A stretch of 64,000 nucleotides of DNA from Alisma plantago-aquatica. Its lineage: Eukaryota; Streptophyta; Magnoliopsida; Alismatales; Alismataceae. Where the stretch lies: contig OY856412.1 of NCBI GenBank assembly GCA_963693085.1, positions 1,062,722,744 through 1,062,786,743 of the forward strand. The letters run 5' to 3'. The notes below the pieces were generated by a model. The model searched no databases. It saw only the letters and a list, made by a program, of their open reading frames with translations, and was not told the origin of the DNA. Shown here piece by piece: positions 48,868-59,292 of the stretch; position 1 is the stretch's first letter, and each line of letters starts with the position of its first letter. The position numbers and the translations under genes are program-made.

Positions 48868-49520
48868 TGATGCAACCCTATTTTAGGACTTAATCCTGTG
48901 TCATTTTTCATGATAATCACATCTGAACATCCTAGATTACAAGTTATTCCCTCCAATATGATCTTTTATGCCAAATGCACTTATGCCTCCTTCTATGTGT
49001 ATTTCAGGGAACTTATGCATGCATTGATGCATGGGAGAGAGATGAAGAACGTTTTTAAGGTCTTACACCCCAAGAGTTGGCCTATCTCTTCCCCGAGCTT
49101 CCCTTGGATGCACAAGAGAAATTCAAAACAAAAGGAGGCTAGATGAAGAAGTCGAGGTGAGGAACAACACCAAGAAGCCCCAAAACAGCTGTGGTACATC
49201 ATCATGGTTGTGGGGAATTATGTTCTAAAAGTTATAGAGAAGGTGCTCAATTTACACATGAATGACCACGGTTGTGGTCATCAAAATGGTTGTGGTCACT
49301 GAAGACCTCACGACCATGGCCCCTCAAATGGCCGTGTCCAGCGCCTTCCACCTCGCTCGTAGTCATCAACATGACCGTGGTGATTTATACATGAAAATCC
49401 CAAAAATCAACAAGGAGTTGGTCCAATTTACACGTGAATGACAACAATCGTGGCTATCAGCACGACCGTGGCCCTTGAAGGCCACCTTGCCCATGGTTCT
49501 CTCCACGCCTGTGGCAAGTT
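48868..49520 (+). repeat. 3' LTR, truncated to about 650 bases
   Basis: It follows the 5' LTR from about 35840 to 36465 and then stops after cgcctgtggcaagtt. About 1.9 kb of LTR is missing. Confidence 0.85.
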
Positions 49521-50163
49521 CCCAAATTCTAGAATAGTATTATTTTTCTATATATCCTTTAGTAATTCAAAAGTCAAAATGAGATAATACTATTTGATGT
49601 CTAAAATCTTGTGTTGTCATTCATGGTTAGAAAATCACCCCGTTAATTATCCAAAATACCACATATCTTATTTTCTTTTGAAAAGTGGTGCATTATCTCA
49701 TATTTCATTTATCTATCAAACCTGATAAAGTCACCAAAGTGAATGACTTTAATATTTCATCGATAATAAATTAGAGAATTTACCTATCAATTCAAGCCTT
49801 ATATTTATAAAACTCCAAATTTGGAAATATTACATAACATGTAACTTAATTGTGAAAAATCAATTTTGACACAAAATGGAATTCAATTAACTAGAAAAAG
49901 CCATGTTACTAGAACACATCACGATTAATTCATCTGAGGCTGCCTTGACCATCTCGATTCTAAAAGAGGAGTCTGAAGAATACCCATCAAAATCTAGCAC
50001 CCCCTTTCAAGAATATGGAGCATATCAGGATGATGTGACTGAAGTGGCCACCAATCAGGCACATGCGAGAACACTTTATTGCTGTCCACGTTCTGGCAGC
50101 TGATGGGAGGATCGTTCCCGCAATCCAAAAAAATGAATTAAATTGAGCAATTAACAATAAATT
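49521..50163. other. AT-rich sequence, no gene recognised
   Basis: It separates the truncated LTR from the LINE insertion. One short open frame (49903-50103) has no recognisable motif. It does not resemble the CACTA relic or the long-LTR leader, so neither resumes here. Confidence 0.5.
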
Positions 50164-50175
50164 AAGAAGTTCTAT
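50164..50175. repeat. Target-site duplication of the LINE (left)
   Basis: aagaagttctat; matches 50672-50683 with one mismatch. Confidence 0.75.
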
Positions 50176-50671
50176 GGGGCGAGCTGTAGCTGTTCGGGGG
50201 AGGCGTCTCCCTGGAGGTGGAACTGTGGACGTAAGTGAGGCGTTGGCGGTGATGGAGGGCGTTCAGCTGGCCCGACGGTGTGGGTGGAGGTCCATTGTGG
50301 TTGAGACGGACTCGAGCACAGTCATGGCGGTGCTAAACGACTCAGGGGTAAGAAGAGATCATCTGGGCATGTTAGTTGCTGATATTAAAACACTGGTTGT
50401 TGATTTTGTATCGATTTCCTTTGCGCACGTTAGCCGATCTTGTAACCGTGTGGCACATGAGATTGCCAAGCTTGCGAAGGCTGGTGACTTCATACACACG
50501 GATGAGAATGGGGGCTTTCCTCAGTCTCTTCTGAACCTTGTAGCTTCTGAATTTTATGACTGGTGACTTCATACACACGGATGAGAATGGGGGCTTTCCT
50601 CAGTCTCTTCTGAACCTTGTAGCTTCTGAATTTTATGATTAATAAGCAGGATCGACCTCGTTATATAAAAA
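50176..50671 (+). mobile_element. 5'-truncated LINE fragment encoding an RNase H domain
   Basis: The fragment starts abruptly inside a coding region. The frame (to 50566) has SEALAVMEGVQLARRCGW, VVETDSSTVMAVLN and FAHVSRSCNRVAHEIAKLA, the signature of the plant RNase H-like domain (RVT_3) at the C-terminus of many plant LINE proteins. The frame has no start codon of its own; the upstream ATG lies in the target duplication. The 3' end is a short ttatataaaaaaa tail followed by the second copy of a 12-base duplication. Truncation at the 5' end, an A-rich tail and a duplication over 10 bases long are what target-primed LINE insertion leaves. Confidence 0.8.
50482..50639 (+). repeat. 79-base tandem duplication at the end of the RNase H frame
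   Basis: Copies at 50482-50560 and 50561-50639 are nearly identical, differing only at the last bases. The duplication includes the C-terminal codons but leaves the stop after the first copy (tga at 50564-50566). Confidence 0.9.
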
Positions 50672-50683
50672 AAGAAGTTCCAT
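50672..50683. repeat. Target-site duplication of the LINE (right)
   Basis: aagaagttccat; one mismatch to 50164-50175. Confidence 0.75.
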
Positions 50684-50886
50684 TATACAATCAAGTAAAA
50701 TTGAGCAATAATAATGGTTCATAAGCATTATTTCAACATCATCAAAGATACATGGAAACTATTTCAAATTCCCACCTCCATCGGGATACATTGAGGAGGA
50801 GAGTGATCCGGCAAAAAGTTAGATCTGCTAAGTGACAATCTTAATGGTAGCCGGTCTTGTAGTCGTCCTAATGACGGCAATAACTC

Positions 50887-52212
50887 TCACATAATATCTT
50901 CCCGCGGGGCAGCCCTCCCTGCAAATTCAAGCAAGGGTTGTCTGTCGAAATTGGGAACAATCCATAGACTTGTGGCGTAATCTTTATAGTCCTTACAGTG
51001 GCAAAACTTCTTTGGAGAGAACTTCTTATCATCAACTGAGTAGTATACTGGTTTTTCTCGGCGTGATTTTCCAACATAGGAAGTAGGCTTGGTTTGTGCA
51101 AAATAATAGACAGAATCGTCCTTGGCCGATCTCACAACTCGAGCATCAACAACAACTCCACTTGAGCTTGCATGGGTAGTTGGAAAGTAGACTTTATTTC
51201 CTTTGTTTTCTGTTGGTTGCAGCTTTGTTGCTACCAGTGGGATCTCTACCATCAGACCTTCGCCTTTGTCAAGAAAGATGGCAGCGTTATTAGGAAGATC
51301 ATCAATTGGCTCCAAAATTTCATCTGAAAACAGGAACAGACGGACTTTCCTCTCCCCATGGCTGTCCGCTAGAACGTAGTACATAACATGTTGGCAAATA
51401 GGGTGTATGGTGTAGTCTGGTTGGTAATTTAAGATTTTTCGTCTGAAATGCCTATTCTGATCCGTCACGTCCCAGACGCGGTCAGTGGTAAAGTACAAGC
51501 CCATTTTGCCGCCAATATCAGTCATCATAAAAACTTCACAACAGACTTCTCCAGAAACTGGAACGAAATCAGTTTCAGTATTGTGATGAATGTCCTTGAA
51601 CCATTCCTTTTGTCCTTCTTTCCAGGTCCAGAACTCCATCAGTCCCGGCGTGGCTGTTATAGCTATGCTGACCGTCCGTCGATCTGTTGACATTCTAATC
51701 AGCTTGTGATTGCATGCTTTGATTTCAAACCATCGCGGAATGAGCGGGAGATCTACCTTCTTTCCTGTAAACGGGTTGATAATGAATAGGCAATCGGGGG
51801 CTTTGGCAACCATGAGCCAGCCGTCATTAACACACTCAATACTCGTTGCGTCTGACAAAGACGGGAGTTCTACGGAAAAGGTGAGATTCGTGGACCATGG
51901 GTCGTAGAAGTGACACGCAGAGGTGATGGGGTTAGAAACGCGGAGCAGCAGCGGGAGAGAAGCGTTCTGGGCATAGAACTTAAAGGAAGCATCATGCCAT
52001 GACTTGCAGACCAAGGAAAAGGTCAACGATGAGCGAGGGTCAAGCTTGGACGCTATTTCCTGTAGAAGCACATGAGGAATTCTGTCAAACAATTGATTGC
52101 TAGAGCTGTTCTGGAGGTCGTGCTTGAGGTCTTTTGCTTTTCTCAACGGAAGGAGTGGACACGGACCAAGACGGCGACGCCGCCGTGCCAGAACAGCCGC
52201 CCAAGACGACAT
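50887..52212 (-). CDS. F-box/DUF295 protein, single exon, 441 residues
   Basis: F-box proteins of this type are thought to bring targets to SCF ubiquitin ligases through SKP1. The F-box is at about residues 41-81 (LFDRIPHVLLQEIASKLDP, then FSLVCKSWHDA). The N-terminus has a run of Arg (LARRRRRLG). The C-terminal half (residues 130-400) has the layout of the DUF295 family, with INPFTGKKVDLP and VYFPTTHA. The frame is also open upstream to a GTG at 52243-52245, but the first ATG is at 52210-52212, and a TATA-like box lies only about 50 bases upstream of it, so I start there. It ends with TGA at 50887-50889. There are no stops or shifts, unlike everything around it. Substrate and function are unknown. 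Confidence 0.85.
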   Translation of the reverse strand: MSSWAAVLARRRRRLGPCPLLPLRKAKDLKHDLQNSSSNQLFDRIPHVLLQEIASKLDPRSSLTFSLVCKSWHDASFKFYAQNASLPLLLRVSNPITSACHFYDPWSTNLTFSVELPSLSDATSIECVNDGWLMVAKAPDCLFIINPFTGKKVDLPLIPRWFEIKACNHKLIRMSTDRRTVSIAITATPGLMEFWTWKEGQKEWFKDIHHNTETDFVPVSGEVCCEVFMMTDIGGKMGLYFTTDRVWDVTDQNRHFRRKILNYQPDYTIHPICQHVMYYVLADSHGERKVRLFLFSDEILEPIDDLPNNAAIFLDKGEGLMVEIPLVATKLQPTENKGNKVYFPTTHASSSGVVVDARVVRSAKDDSVYYFAQTKPTSYVGKSRREKPVYYSVDDKKFSPKKFCHCKDYKDYATSLWIVPNFDRQPLLEFAGRAAPREDIM

Positions 52213-52258
52213 TGTTTGAGCCACACAGCTCGTATCACCCCGCACCGTGGAGTCAGCG

Positions 52259-52268
52259 TGATATATAG
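52259..52268 (-). promoter_or_regulatory. Candidate TATA box of the F-box gene
   Basis: On the minus strand ctatatatca lies 47-56 bases before the ATG. Transcription would begin near 52230, leaving a very short 5' leader. Confidence 0.5.
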
Positions 52269-53466
52269 GAAGGAGAAACAGAAGCGATGGGGGAAAAGAG
52301 AGATAAGAGCAGTTCTTTTATAGTGTTATATTTATTTCCAATTCATTCTAGGAGTATGTCAACTTCCAATTCATGGTAGGAGTCGCGAGTCCGGATACAG
52401 TCCTACTACCTTCGGGGAGTGGGGGGATAAGAGACTTATCTTATTATATATTTTTATAATTTATCAAAGATAAGAGACAATTCGAGTAATTACAATTTAT
52501 TGTAATGTAGTATATGTATAGTGCGTGTTATTTTTGTTTTAGGTCGTGTACTATCTTTTTCAATGTACCACTCCAATATTTTTATACGATCTTGTATTAT
52601 TTTGTGCATATAATTTGACGCACTACTATATATGTGGAATAGTGTGTATTTTAATATTTATTTATATTATATCATAAAAGTTTAGTACAATTCGTATATT
52701 GTTTACATCTACTGCAACAAATCTAGAGTATTCTGCCTAATTATTTATTCTTTTAAGCATTTGAAATAATAAGGTTATGCATCAAAATTCTAGTTTTGAG
52801 TAAATATATGTAATATGTTTAAAAACTTTGGTTTAGCAAGCCATTCAATGACCAAACAATGTTAAAAATTCTATTATCAAGCAATAGATCAATGTTAATG
52901 TACAATATAATATTTTTTTATGTATCAAGTATATTATGCATTTTATATTTGCTTTAAATAAAAATATTATTATCATTCGATCATTTATAGTGTATTGTTT
53001 ACTAACATGTTTTTTTAGCATGTTTATACAATTTTCCATGAACATTGTTTTTAATACCTTTTCATGGAATATCTTGAAGTGCTTCGTTGTTTATGAAAAT
53101 TTATGATTCAAAGTAGTGATATTCAATTTTTCTTTTACTTTTAGGTAATTTTATAAGTAAATGGTTTCGTGTGACATAATTTTTCTCTATAATAGCAAAT
53201 ATAAATGTCATGATTCCTTCATCATCATTTCTCTGCATCTCTTTCTATATAATCCATCTATGTGGGTGTTACTTTACTAGAACTTTCTTTCCTCTCTTCA
53301 CCAACGTAGAACTTAAAACCACTCCTCACATCCAAACATCATGCCACTCTCAAAAGTATGTGCATACATAGGTGCAAAGAAGAGATGATGGGAATAATTT
53401 TCCTTTTAAATATATAATAGCGCATCATTCTATCAATGTAGATGTAGAATGTTAATCTGACATAGA
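52269..53466. other. AT-rich intergenic region upstream of the F-box gene
   Basis: No gene recognised. Long A/T stretches (52440-53060) hold only short open frames without motifs. Confidence 0.5.
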
Positions 53467-53471
53467 CCACT
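53467..53471. repeat. Target-site duplication of the Copia element (left), ccact
   Basis: Identical to 61633-61637. Confidence 0.85.
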
Positions 53472-54180
53472 TATTGGGTTTTGTGGAGAAAACATGCGCG
53501 GTGGAAGCAAAAAAATCCACACAACCCGAAACAGGATCTCGTCGACAACAGCGTATTCGGAAGGAGTGTTTGCGAGATATACCTTATCACGAAGCAAGTC
53601 CAGTGATGTCTCGCTGCACAAAGGTGTGCAACGACGCTGGCCTACACAGACATAACTTCTCTCCCATTCACTGTCGTAGGAAGATCTGATGGCGCTCCTT
53701 TCATGCGATGATGTACGCCACTCGTAACGCGCACATATGGTCGTCGATGTCCTCCGAACGCAGGCGTCTCAGCGTCTGCATCTCTACTTTGTCCACGCAG
53801 ATGGACTAGAACTCCACGTCGCACTTCCTAAGCCGGCGAGAAGGAGTCGTGTCTGTGTGACGACGTGCTAGCGGTGCGTTGCTCTCCTTTCTCTCCTAAG
53901 GACGACGACTAGGGTTTATGTACGTGAGCATAAACTGAAAAACCTCTCTCATTATCTTATATAGATATCAGCCGTCAATCCTCCTTTAAATAGGAGACGA
54001 AGGGAAGTAGGGTTTCCTAAACCCATCGATAAATAGAAACACTGTGTTAATTAAAACACTCGTGGATTAATTAGAATATTTTGGAATTTATTAATTAACC
54101 AAATAATCACATTAGTTGATTAATTAATATCCGACTCCATACAATCACTTGGGATAGCTCTATGGGCATATATACCAACA
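53472..54180 (-). repeat. 3' LTR of the Copia element, 709 bases
   Basis: It ends (plus strand) tataccaaca. The left terminus reads tattggg where the other LTR has tgttggg, so the terminal dinucleotide has mutated. Confidence 0.92.
53984..53994 (-). promoter_or_regulatory. Candidate TATA box, 3' LTR
   Basis: On the minus strand cctatttaaag, about 190 bases into the LTR; also present in the 5' LTR. Confidence 0.45.
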
Positions 54181-54195
54181 AACTCCCACTTGCAC
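54181..54195 (-). promoter_or_regulatory. Polypurine tract of the Copia element
   Basis: On the minus strand gtgcaagtgggagtt lies directly before the LTR. Confidence 0.75.
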
Positions 54196-55336
54196 TTAGA
54201 GCCAGTCATTCCAATATTATTCTAATCGATTACATAAATATTTTAGTAATCAATGTGATTTGGAGCAATTCCAATCAAATCCACAATTATACTCCTATTC
54301 CAACACATCCTATGCGTGTGACCCAGTAGGCTCCAAATTACGTTGGCAGTGATATTCATAATCATATTATGATTTCACAAGCAATGATTGGTATCTAGCA
54401 AGACTTCATTGCCACCCAAGTAATTGGAGAAGTTGGAGAACAGCTTAACGTATCATTCATGACTGGTGTTACAGTGATTGTATAGTTCTTTTGTCGCTGA
54501 TATCCAGATTGAACTCAAGTCATGGAATTGTTATCCTTTTCAACATTCAATCCATGTTCCTTGAACTAGAGTAGGCTGTCTGAGATATATGTAAGCTCAA
54601 TATCACATATTGACTCACATCAGCATGGCCATGCATTTCTCAGTCTCGCTTATCAAGTGGCGGGAATATCAAACTCCCGTAGGAAGGACAAATTCCATCT
54701 ACATCACTCACAATCATCCTCATGTGTCACAGTACACCCAAGCACCATCTTTATGGCAATCCTTATTCAGGACCACGATAGATGATGTCAAAGTACACTG
54801 AATGACATGTGACAAGTGTAATGACTTTAGGTCTAAGAACCACAATCACCACCATCATTATGAGATGTGACTCTAACTACCAATCATGGTATCCATGTGT
54901 CACTCTCAAGGTGGGTCTATCCGATACACTGTTCTCTAACAAGTATCTATGTATTTGGTTTGATATCTCCATATCATGGATAATGAGATTCTTCCATCAA
55001 CCAACGTACATTCTAATCTTATGTGTTATTGATGTCTATGGATATTTCCACAATAAAAACCGATTAGGGACAAAACAAGAATACATACTCTTAGCATACA
55101 TATGATCTCACTGTTCAGGTCATCAACCCGAAGACAAATGTCATTGAGTATACTATTCTATAGACATCTATAAGTTTTATGGTCATCTCACAATATAAAA
55201 CACAAACATATAGATTGGAAACTTGCTTTTATTGATATGATCAATGTAGTATTACAAATCGTTTACATAGTATCCCATTACAATCATCGAATGATAGTCT
55301 CTATGGGCATACATACTAACATATTCCCACTTGCAC
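54196..55336 (-). other. 3' untranslated region of the Copia element
   Basis: 1.1 kb between the pol stop and the polypurine tract, without recognisable coding. Its start (55265-55336) resembles the polypurine-tract/LTR junction at 54120-54195. Confidence 0.65.
55265..55336 (-). repeat. Internal second copy of the polypurine-tract/LTR edge
   Basis: On the minus strand it reads gtgcaagtgggaatatgtta then gtatgtatgcccatagag. The true edge reads gtgcaagtgggagtttgttg then gtatatatgcccatagag. Similarity fades after about 70 bases. Confidence 0.7.
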
Positions 55337-56951
55337 TTATACCCAATCACTCATGAATCTCAATCCAAGTGATCGAACATGTCCGTCATGTTTCTGCTGT
55401 AAAAGTGCTTTTTTGAGCGGGTCTGCCACATTGCTTTCTATAGGTACTCTGCAAATCTTCACATCTCCTCATTGTACGATCTCTCGTATGATGTGGAACC
55501 GCCATAGAATATGTTTGGAACGTTGGTGTGATCTTGGTTCTTTAGCCTGTACAATTTCTCCGTTGTTGTCGTAAAACAACTCAATTGCATCACCAGCGCC
55601 TGGAACCACTCCAAGTTTAGAAATGAACTTCTTGATCCACACATCTTCCTTTGCAGCATTAGATGCGGCAATATATTCGGCCTCTATTGTAGAATCCAAA
55701 ACCGTCTCTTGCTTGGAACTCTTCTAGCTCAGAGCTCTGTTGTTTAGGCAAAACACAAATCCAGATTGCAATCTGTAGTCATCTTTGTCAGTTTGGAAGC
55801 TAGCATCGGTGTAACCCTTTACCACGAGCTCTTCCTCACCACTGTATACCAAGAATTGATCCTTAGTCCTTCTCAAGTACTTTAGGATGTTCTTTACGGA
55901 TGTCCAATGACATTCACCTGGATTTGACTGATACCGACTCGTCATGCTCAAATCATATGACACATCAGGATGAGTACATAACATTGCATACATGATAGAT
56001 CCAATTGCTAATGCATATGTGATGTTACTCATGTGTTCCCGTTCATCACATGAACTAGGACACTGGGCTTTAGAGATTGTAACCCCATGGGACATGGGCA
56101 AGTTACCTCTCTTAGAACCCTACATGCTAAACCTCTTTAGCACCTTGTCAATGTGTGTGCTCTGGCTTAGGCCTAGAAGCCTTCTAGATCTATCTCTATA
56201 GATCTTGATCCCTAGTATATAGGATGCTTCGCCTAAATACTTCATAGAGAAGGTCTTCCCAAGCCAACCTTTTACTGTATGAAGAGTAGGGATGTCATTT
56301 CCCATCAATAGTATGTCATCCACATACAATATGAAAAATACGATTGCTCCCACTATCCCTTTTGTAAACACAAGGTTCATCTTCATTTTGACTAAAGCCA
56401 AACTTTTTGACTACTTCATCAAAACGTAGATTCCAGCTTTGAGATGCTTTCTTCAATCCATAGATTGACCTTTGTAGTTTACATACTTTATTAGCTTCCT
56501 TTGGATCGATAAAACCCTCAGGTTGTGTCATGTACACATCCTCGAGTAAATTCCCATTAAGGAATGTTGTTTTAACATCCATCTGCAAAATCTCATAGTC
56601 ATGATAAGCTGCAATGGCAAGCATGATCATGATGGATTTAACCATGGCAACTAGTGAGAAGGTTTCATCATAATCAACACCTTGAATTTGACGGAATCCT
56701 TTCGCAACCAATCTACCTTTATAGGTTTGAAAATTTCCATCCATGTCAGTCTTCTTCTTGAAGACCCACTTGCACCCTATGGGTTTTACCCCTTCAGGTG
56801 GATCCACCAAGGTCCATACCTTGTTGGTGTACATGGATTCCATCTCAGATCTCATGGCTTCGAGCCATTTCTCAGATTCTGGTCCCTTAGTAGCTTCTAG
56901 ATAGGAAGTTGGCTCATCTTCTATGCCTAATTCATCACTGTTTTGAGTCAC
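55337..56951 (-). pseudogene. Copia reverse transcriptase and RNase H
   Basis: The first two thirds (56316-56951) have KWLEAMRSEMESM, CKWVFKKKTD and QMDVKTTFLNG with the first catalytic Asp. A frameshift near 56345 follows VYKRDSGS. The next part (56120-56401) has the intact ILYVDDILLMGND box. A TAG near 56118 (MSHG context) and a TAG near 55722 (ALS-stop-KSSKQ, where Trp fits) interrupt the frame. RNase H has GYTDASFQTD and STIEAEYIAAS. The frame continues past a TGA near 55468 to a TAA at 55337-55339. All core catalytic residues of the polymerase appear to remain, but the frame is broken. Confidence 0.88.
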
Positions 56952-56975
56952 AAGAAATCCAAATCTCTCAGGCTC

Positions 56976-57890
56976 AAGTCATGTCCTACTAGACCTATGA
57001 GGTTCTTGTGTTACATTTGGAACTTGAAATTCCACAACAATTTGTGAGTCTTCATGTTCCTTATGTACCTCCTTAGGTTCTCTGCTTTCTTGTTGGTCTC
57101 GAACTTCTTTGAGCTCTACATTCCTCCCACTAATTCCTTTGGAAATAAATTCCTTTTCAAGAAATACAACAATCCTAGCAACAAACACTTTATTGTCAGT
57201 TGGTGTGTATAAGTAGTATTCCCAAGTTTCCTTGGGGTATCCAACAAAATAGCATTTTTCCGATTTGGGTCCAAGCTTTTCAGGAAATTGTTTCCTAACA
57301 TAAGCTTCACATACCCAAATCTTTAACATAGACAAATTGGGACGATTCCCATTCCATATCTCATATGGTGTCTTTTGAACCGATTTGGAAGGTACACTGT
57401 TAAGTGTAAACGCTGTAGTTTCAAGAGCATATCCCCAGAACGATATTGGAAGTTCGGCTGAACTCATCATTGATCATACCATGTCTAATAATGTACGATT
57501 CCTTCTTTCTGACACACCAATATGTTGTGGTGTACCAGGTGGAGTCCACTGTGATATAATACCACAGTCTCTAAGAAGGTCCTCACACTCTTGGCTTAAG
57601 TATTCACCACCTCGATATGAATGGAGTGCTTTAATACTCTTACCAAGTTGCTTCTCTACTTCATTCATGAAAGTCTTGAACATTTCAAGAGTTTCTGACT
57701 TATGTTTCATAAGATATACATCGCCATACCTACTGAGGTTATTAGTGAAGGTAATGAAGTATTGATAGCCTCCTCTAGCATTTGATCTAAAAGGTCCACA
57801 TAAATCAGTATGTATGATCCCTAGCAGATCACTGGCTCTCTCATTGTGTCCAGTGAATGGAGTCTTGGTCATCTTCCCTAATAAACATGC
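56976..57890 (-). pseudogene. Copia integrase, core and C-terminal part
   Basis: It starts after a small deletion near 57903. The core has IIHTDLCGPF with the first Asp. HSYRGGEYLS has Tyr (codon at 57615-57617) where the second catalytic Asp is expected, and the Glu remains in GVSERRNRTLLD. A TGA at 57471-57473 falls where Arg fits (MV-stop-SMMSS). 56979-57470 has WGYALETTAFTLN and KTPYEIWNG, then the usual FLEKEF. It ends at a TGA (56976-56978) before the reverse transcriptase part. Confidence 0.88.
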
Positions 57891-57891
57891 C

Positions 57892-58464
57892 TCACGTCTC
57901 TAATGATTCAAAATCAAAATAGTCTATATAACCATCCTTATGGAGTCTAGATATGCGCTTCTCATTTATGTGCCCAAGACGACAATGCCATAAGAATGTT
58001 TTGTTTGAGTTGTCAAGTTTTAACCTTTTAGTATTTACGTTGTATATGCTAGTCTCAAGTTCTAACAAGTATATACCATAAGACATAGGGGCATTGCCAT
58101 AAAAGATCTCAACTTTAAAAATAGAAAGAATTCCATTCTTAATGTGAAATTCAAATCCACTCTTGTCCATACAAGATACAGAAATAATATTTCTATTAAT
58201 GGCAGGTACATAATAGCAATTCTCTAATTCTATTATAAGGCCTGTAGGAAAAGATAAACTAATAACTCCAACTACGGTGGCAACAACTCTTGCTCCATTA
58301 GTGACCCGCAACTCGACTTGGCCCTTTCATAAAGGCTTACTTCTTATCAGATCCTTCATATTAGAACATATGTGAGATCTACATCCGGTATCCAGTACCC
58401 ATGATGAAGAAGTATTTAAGTTTATCTCAATAACGTATATACCTGAAGTGGAGATCTCTATCCC
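57892..58464 (-). pseudogene. Copia protease and GAG-pre-integrase region
   Basis: Same frame as gag. WVLDTGCRSHIC (about 58365-58400) holds an intact Asp-Thr-Gly protease triad. A TGA near 58330 lies between it and the part 57892-58311. That part carries NCYYVPAINRNIISVS and LWHCRLGHINEKRISRLHKDG, the zinc domain at the start of integrase. Near 57903 the expected Cys codons are lost through a two-base deletion. Confidence 0.87.
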
Positions 58465-59292
58465 CTACTTATTCCTCCTCAGTTCCTCCAAATAGAGAGG
58501 AGAATTTCTTTTCCAATGTCCAGCCTGGTGACAATGGTGACAACTACCTTCTTTGGAGATCCCACCTTTAGCTTTGAGTGCAGATGACTTTGGCTTCTGC
58601 CCGGCTTTAGAAATTTTCTTAGCCTTGCCTTTGCCTTTTGACTTTCCCTTTGTCTTGCTGATCATCATCACAGACTTGAGCTTGTCTTTCTTCATCTGTG
58701 CTTCGTCTGTCCTCAACATGCCCAACAATTCTGACAACAACTTGTCAAAATTGTTCATGTTGTAGTTCATGACAAAATGACTATATGATTTAGGCAACAA
58801 TTATAGAATCACATCAGTGGCCAACTCTTGACCTAGGCAAAATCCTAGCTTAGATAGGCTTTCCATGTACCCAATTAAAGTGAGTATATAGGTGCCAACT
58901 GAGTCTCTCTCTTTCATCTTGCTTTTGAACAAAGCCTTTGAGACATCATATCTCTCCTGTCTTGCTTGATGTTGATACATGTTCTTGAGATGTGTTACCA
59001 TCTCCATGACATTCATGTTCTGATGCTGCTCTTACAACTCGTAGTTCATTGAGCACAACATCAGGCACTTGACATCCACGACATCATCAAGGTGCTTCTT
59101 GTAAGCATCCTTTTCAGCCTTGGGCACATTTACGACGGGTTTCGCTAGCTCTGGTGGTTCAAGGACATAGATCTTACACTCATGTGTGAGAACAATTCTC
59201 AGCGTCCTAAACCAGTTTTGAAAGTTGGTTCCGGTAAGTTTGTCCTTCTCAAGGACCAATCGCAACGAGAAAGTGTGAGTGTTGTTTGCCAT
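58465..59292 (-). pseudogene. Copia gag
   Basis: It starts with MANNTHTFSLRLVLEKDKL, followed by LTGTNFQNWFRTLRIVL, the usual UBN2-type capsid start. In-frame TAA codons near 59030 and 58800 fall where Gln fits. After the second, LLPKSYSHFVMNYNMN follows, then a Lys/Gly-rich linker and the knuckle CHHCHQAGHWKRNS, where Ser replaces the last Cys of CX2CX4HX4C. The three parts are in one frame. Confidence 0.88.

Larger units (their letters stand above)
35823..49520 (+). mobile_element. Second Athila-like Ty3/Gypsy element with a post-integrase ORF, 3' end truncated
   Basis: Its order is LTR, tRNA-Asp-type primer site, gag, protease, reverse transcriptase, RNase H, integrase, a further ORF, polypurine tract, then the first 650 bases of the 3' LTR. 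It is more decayed than the inner element at 11322-23148, with many in-frame stops. Its 5' boundary is approximate because the first 30 bases of the two LTRs align poorly. The 3' LTR stops at about 49520, where unrelated AT-rich sequence begins, so a deletion removed the remainder and any target duplication. Confidence 0.85.

Noticed and set aside
49903..50103. 66-codon open frame
   Set aside because: Short, no motif, and no sign of exon structure around it.
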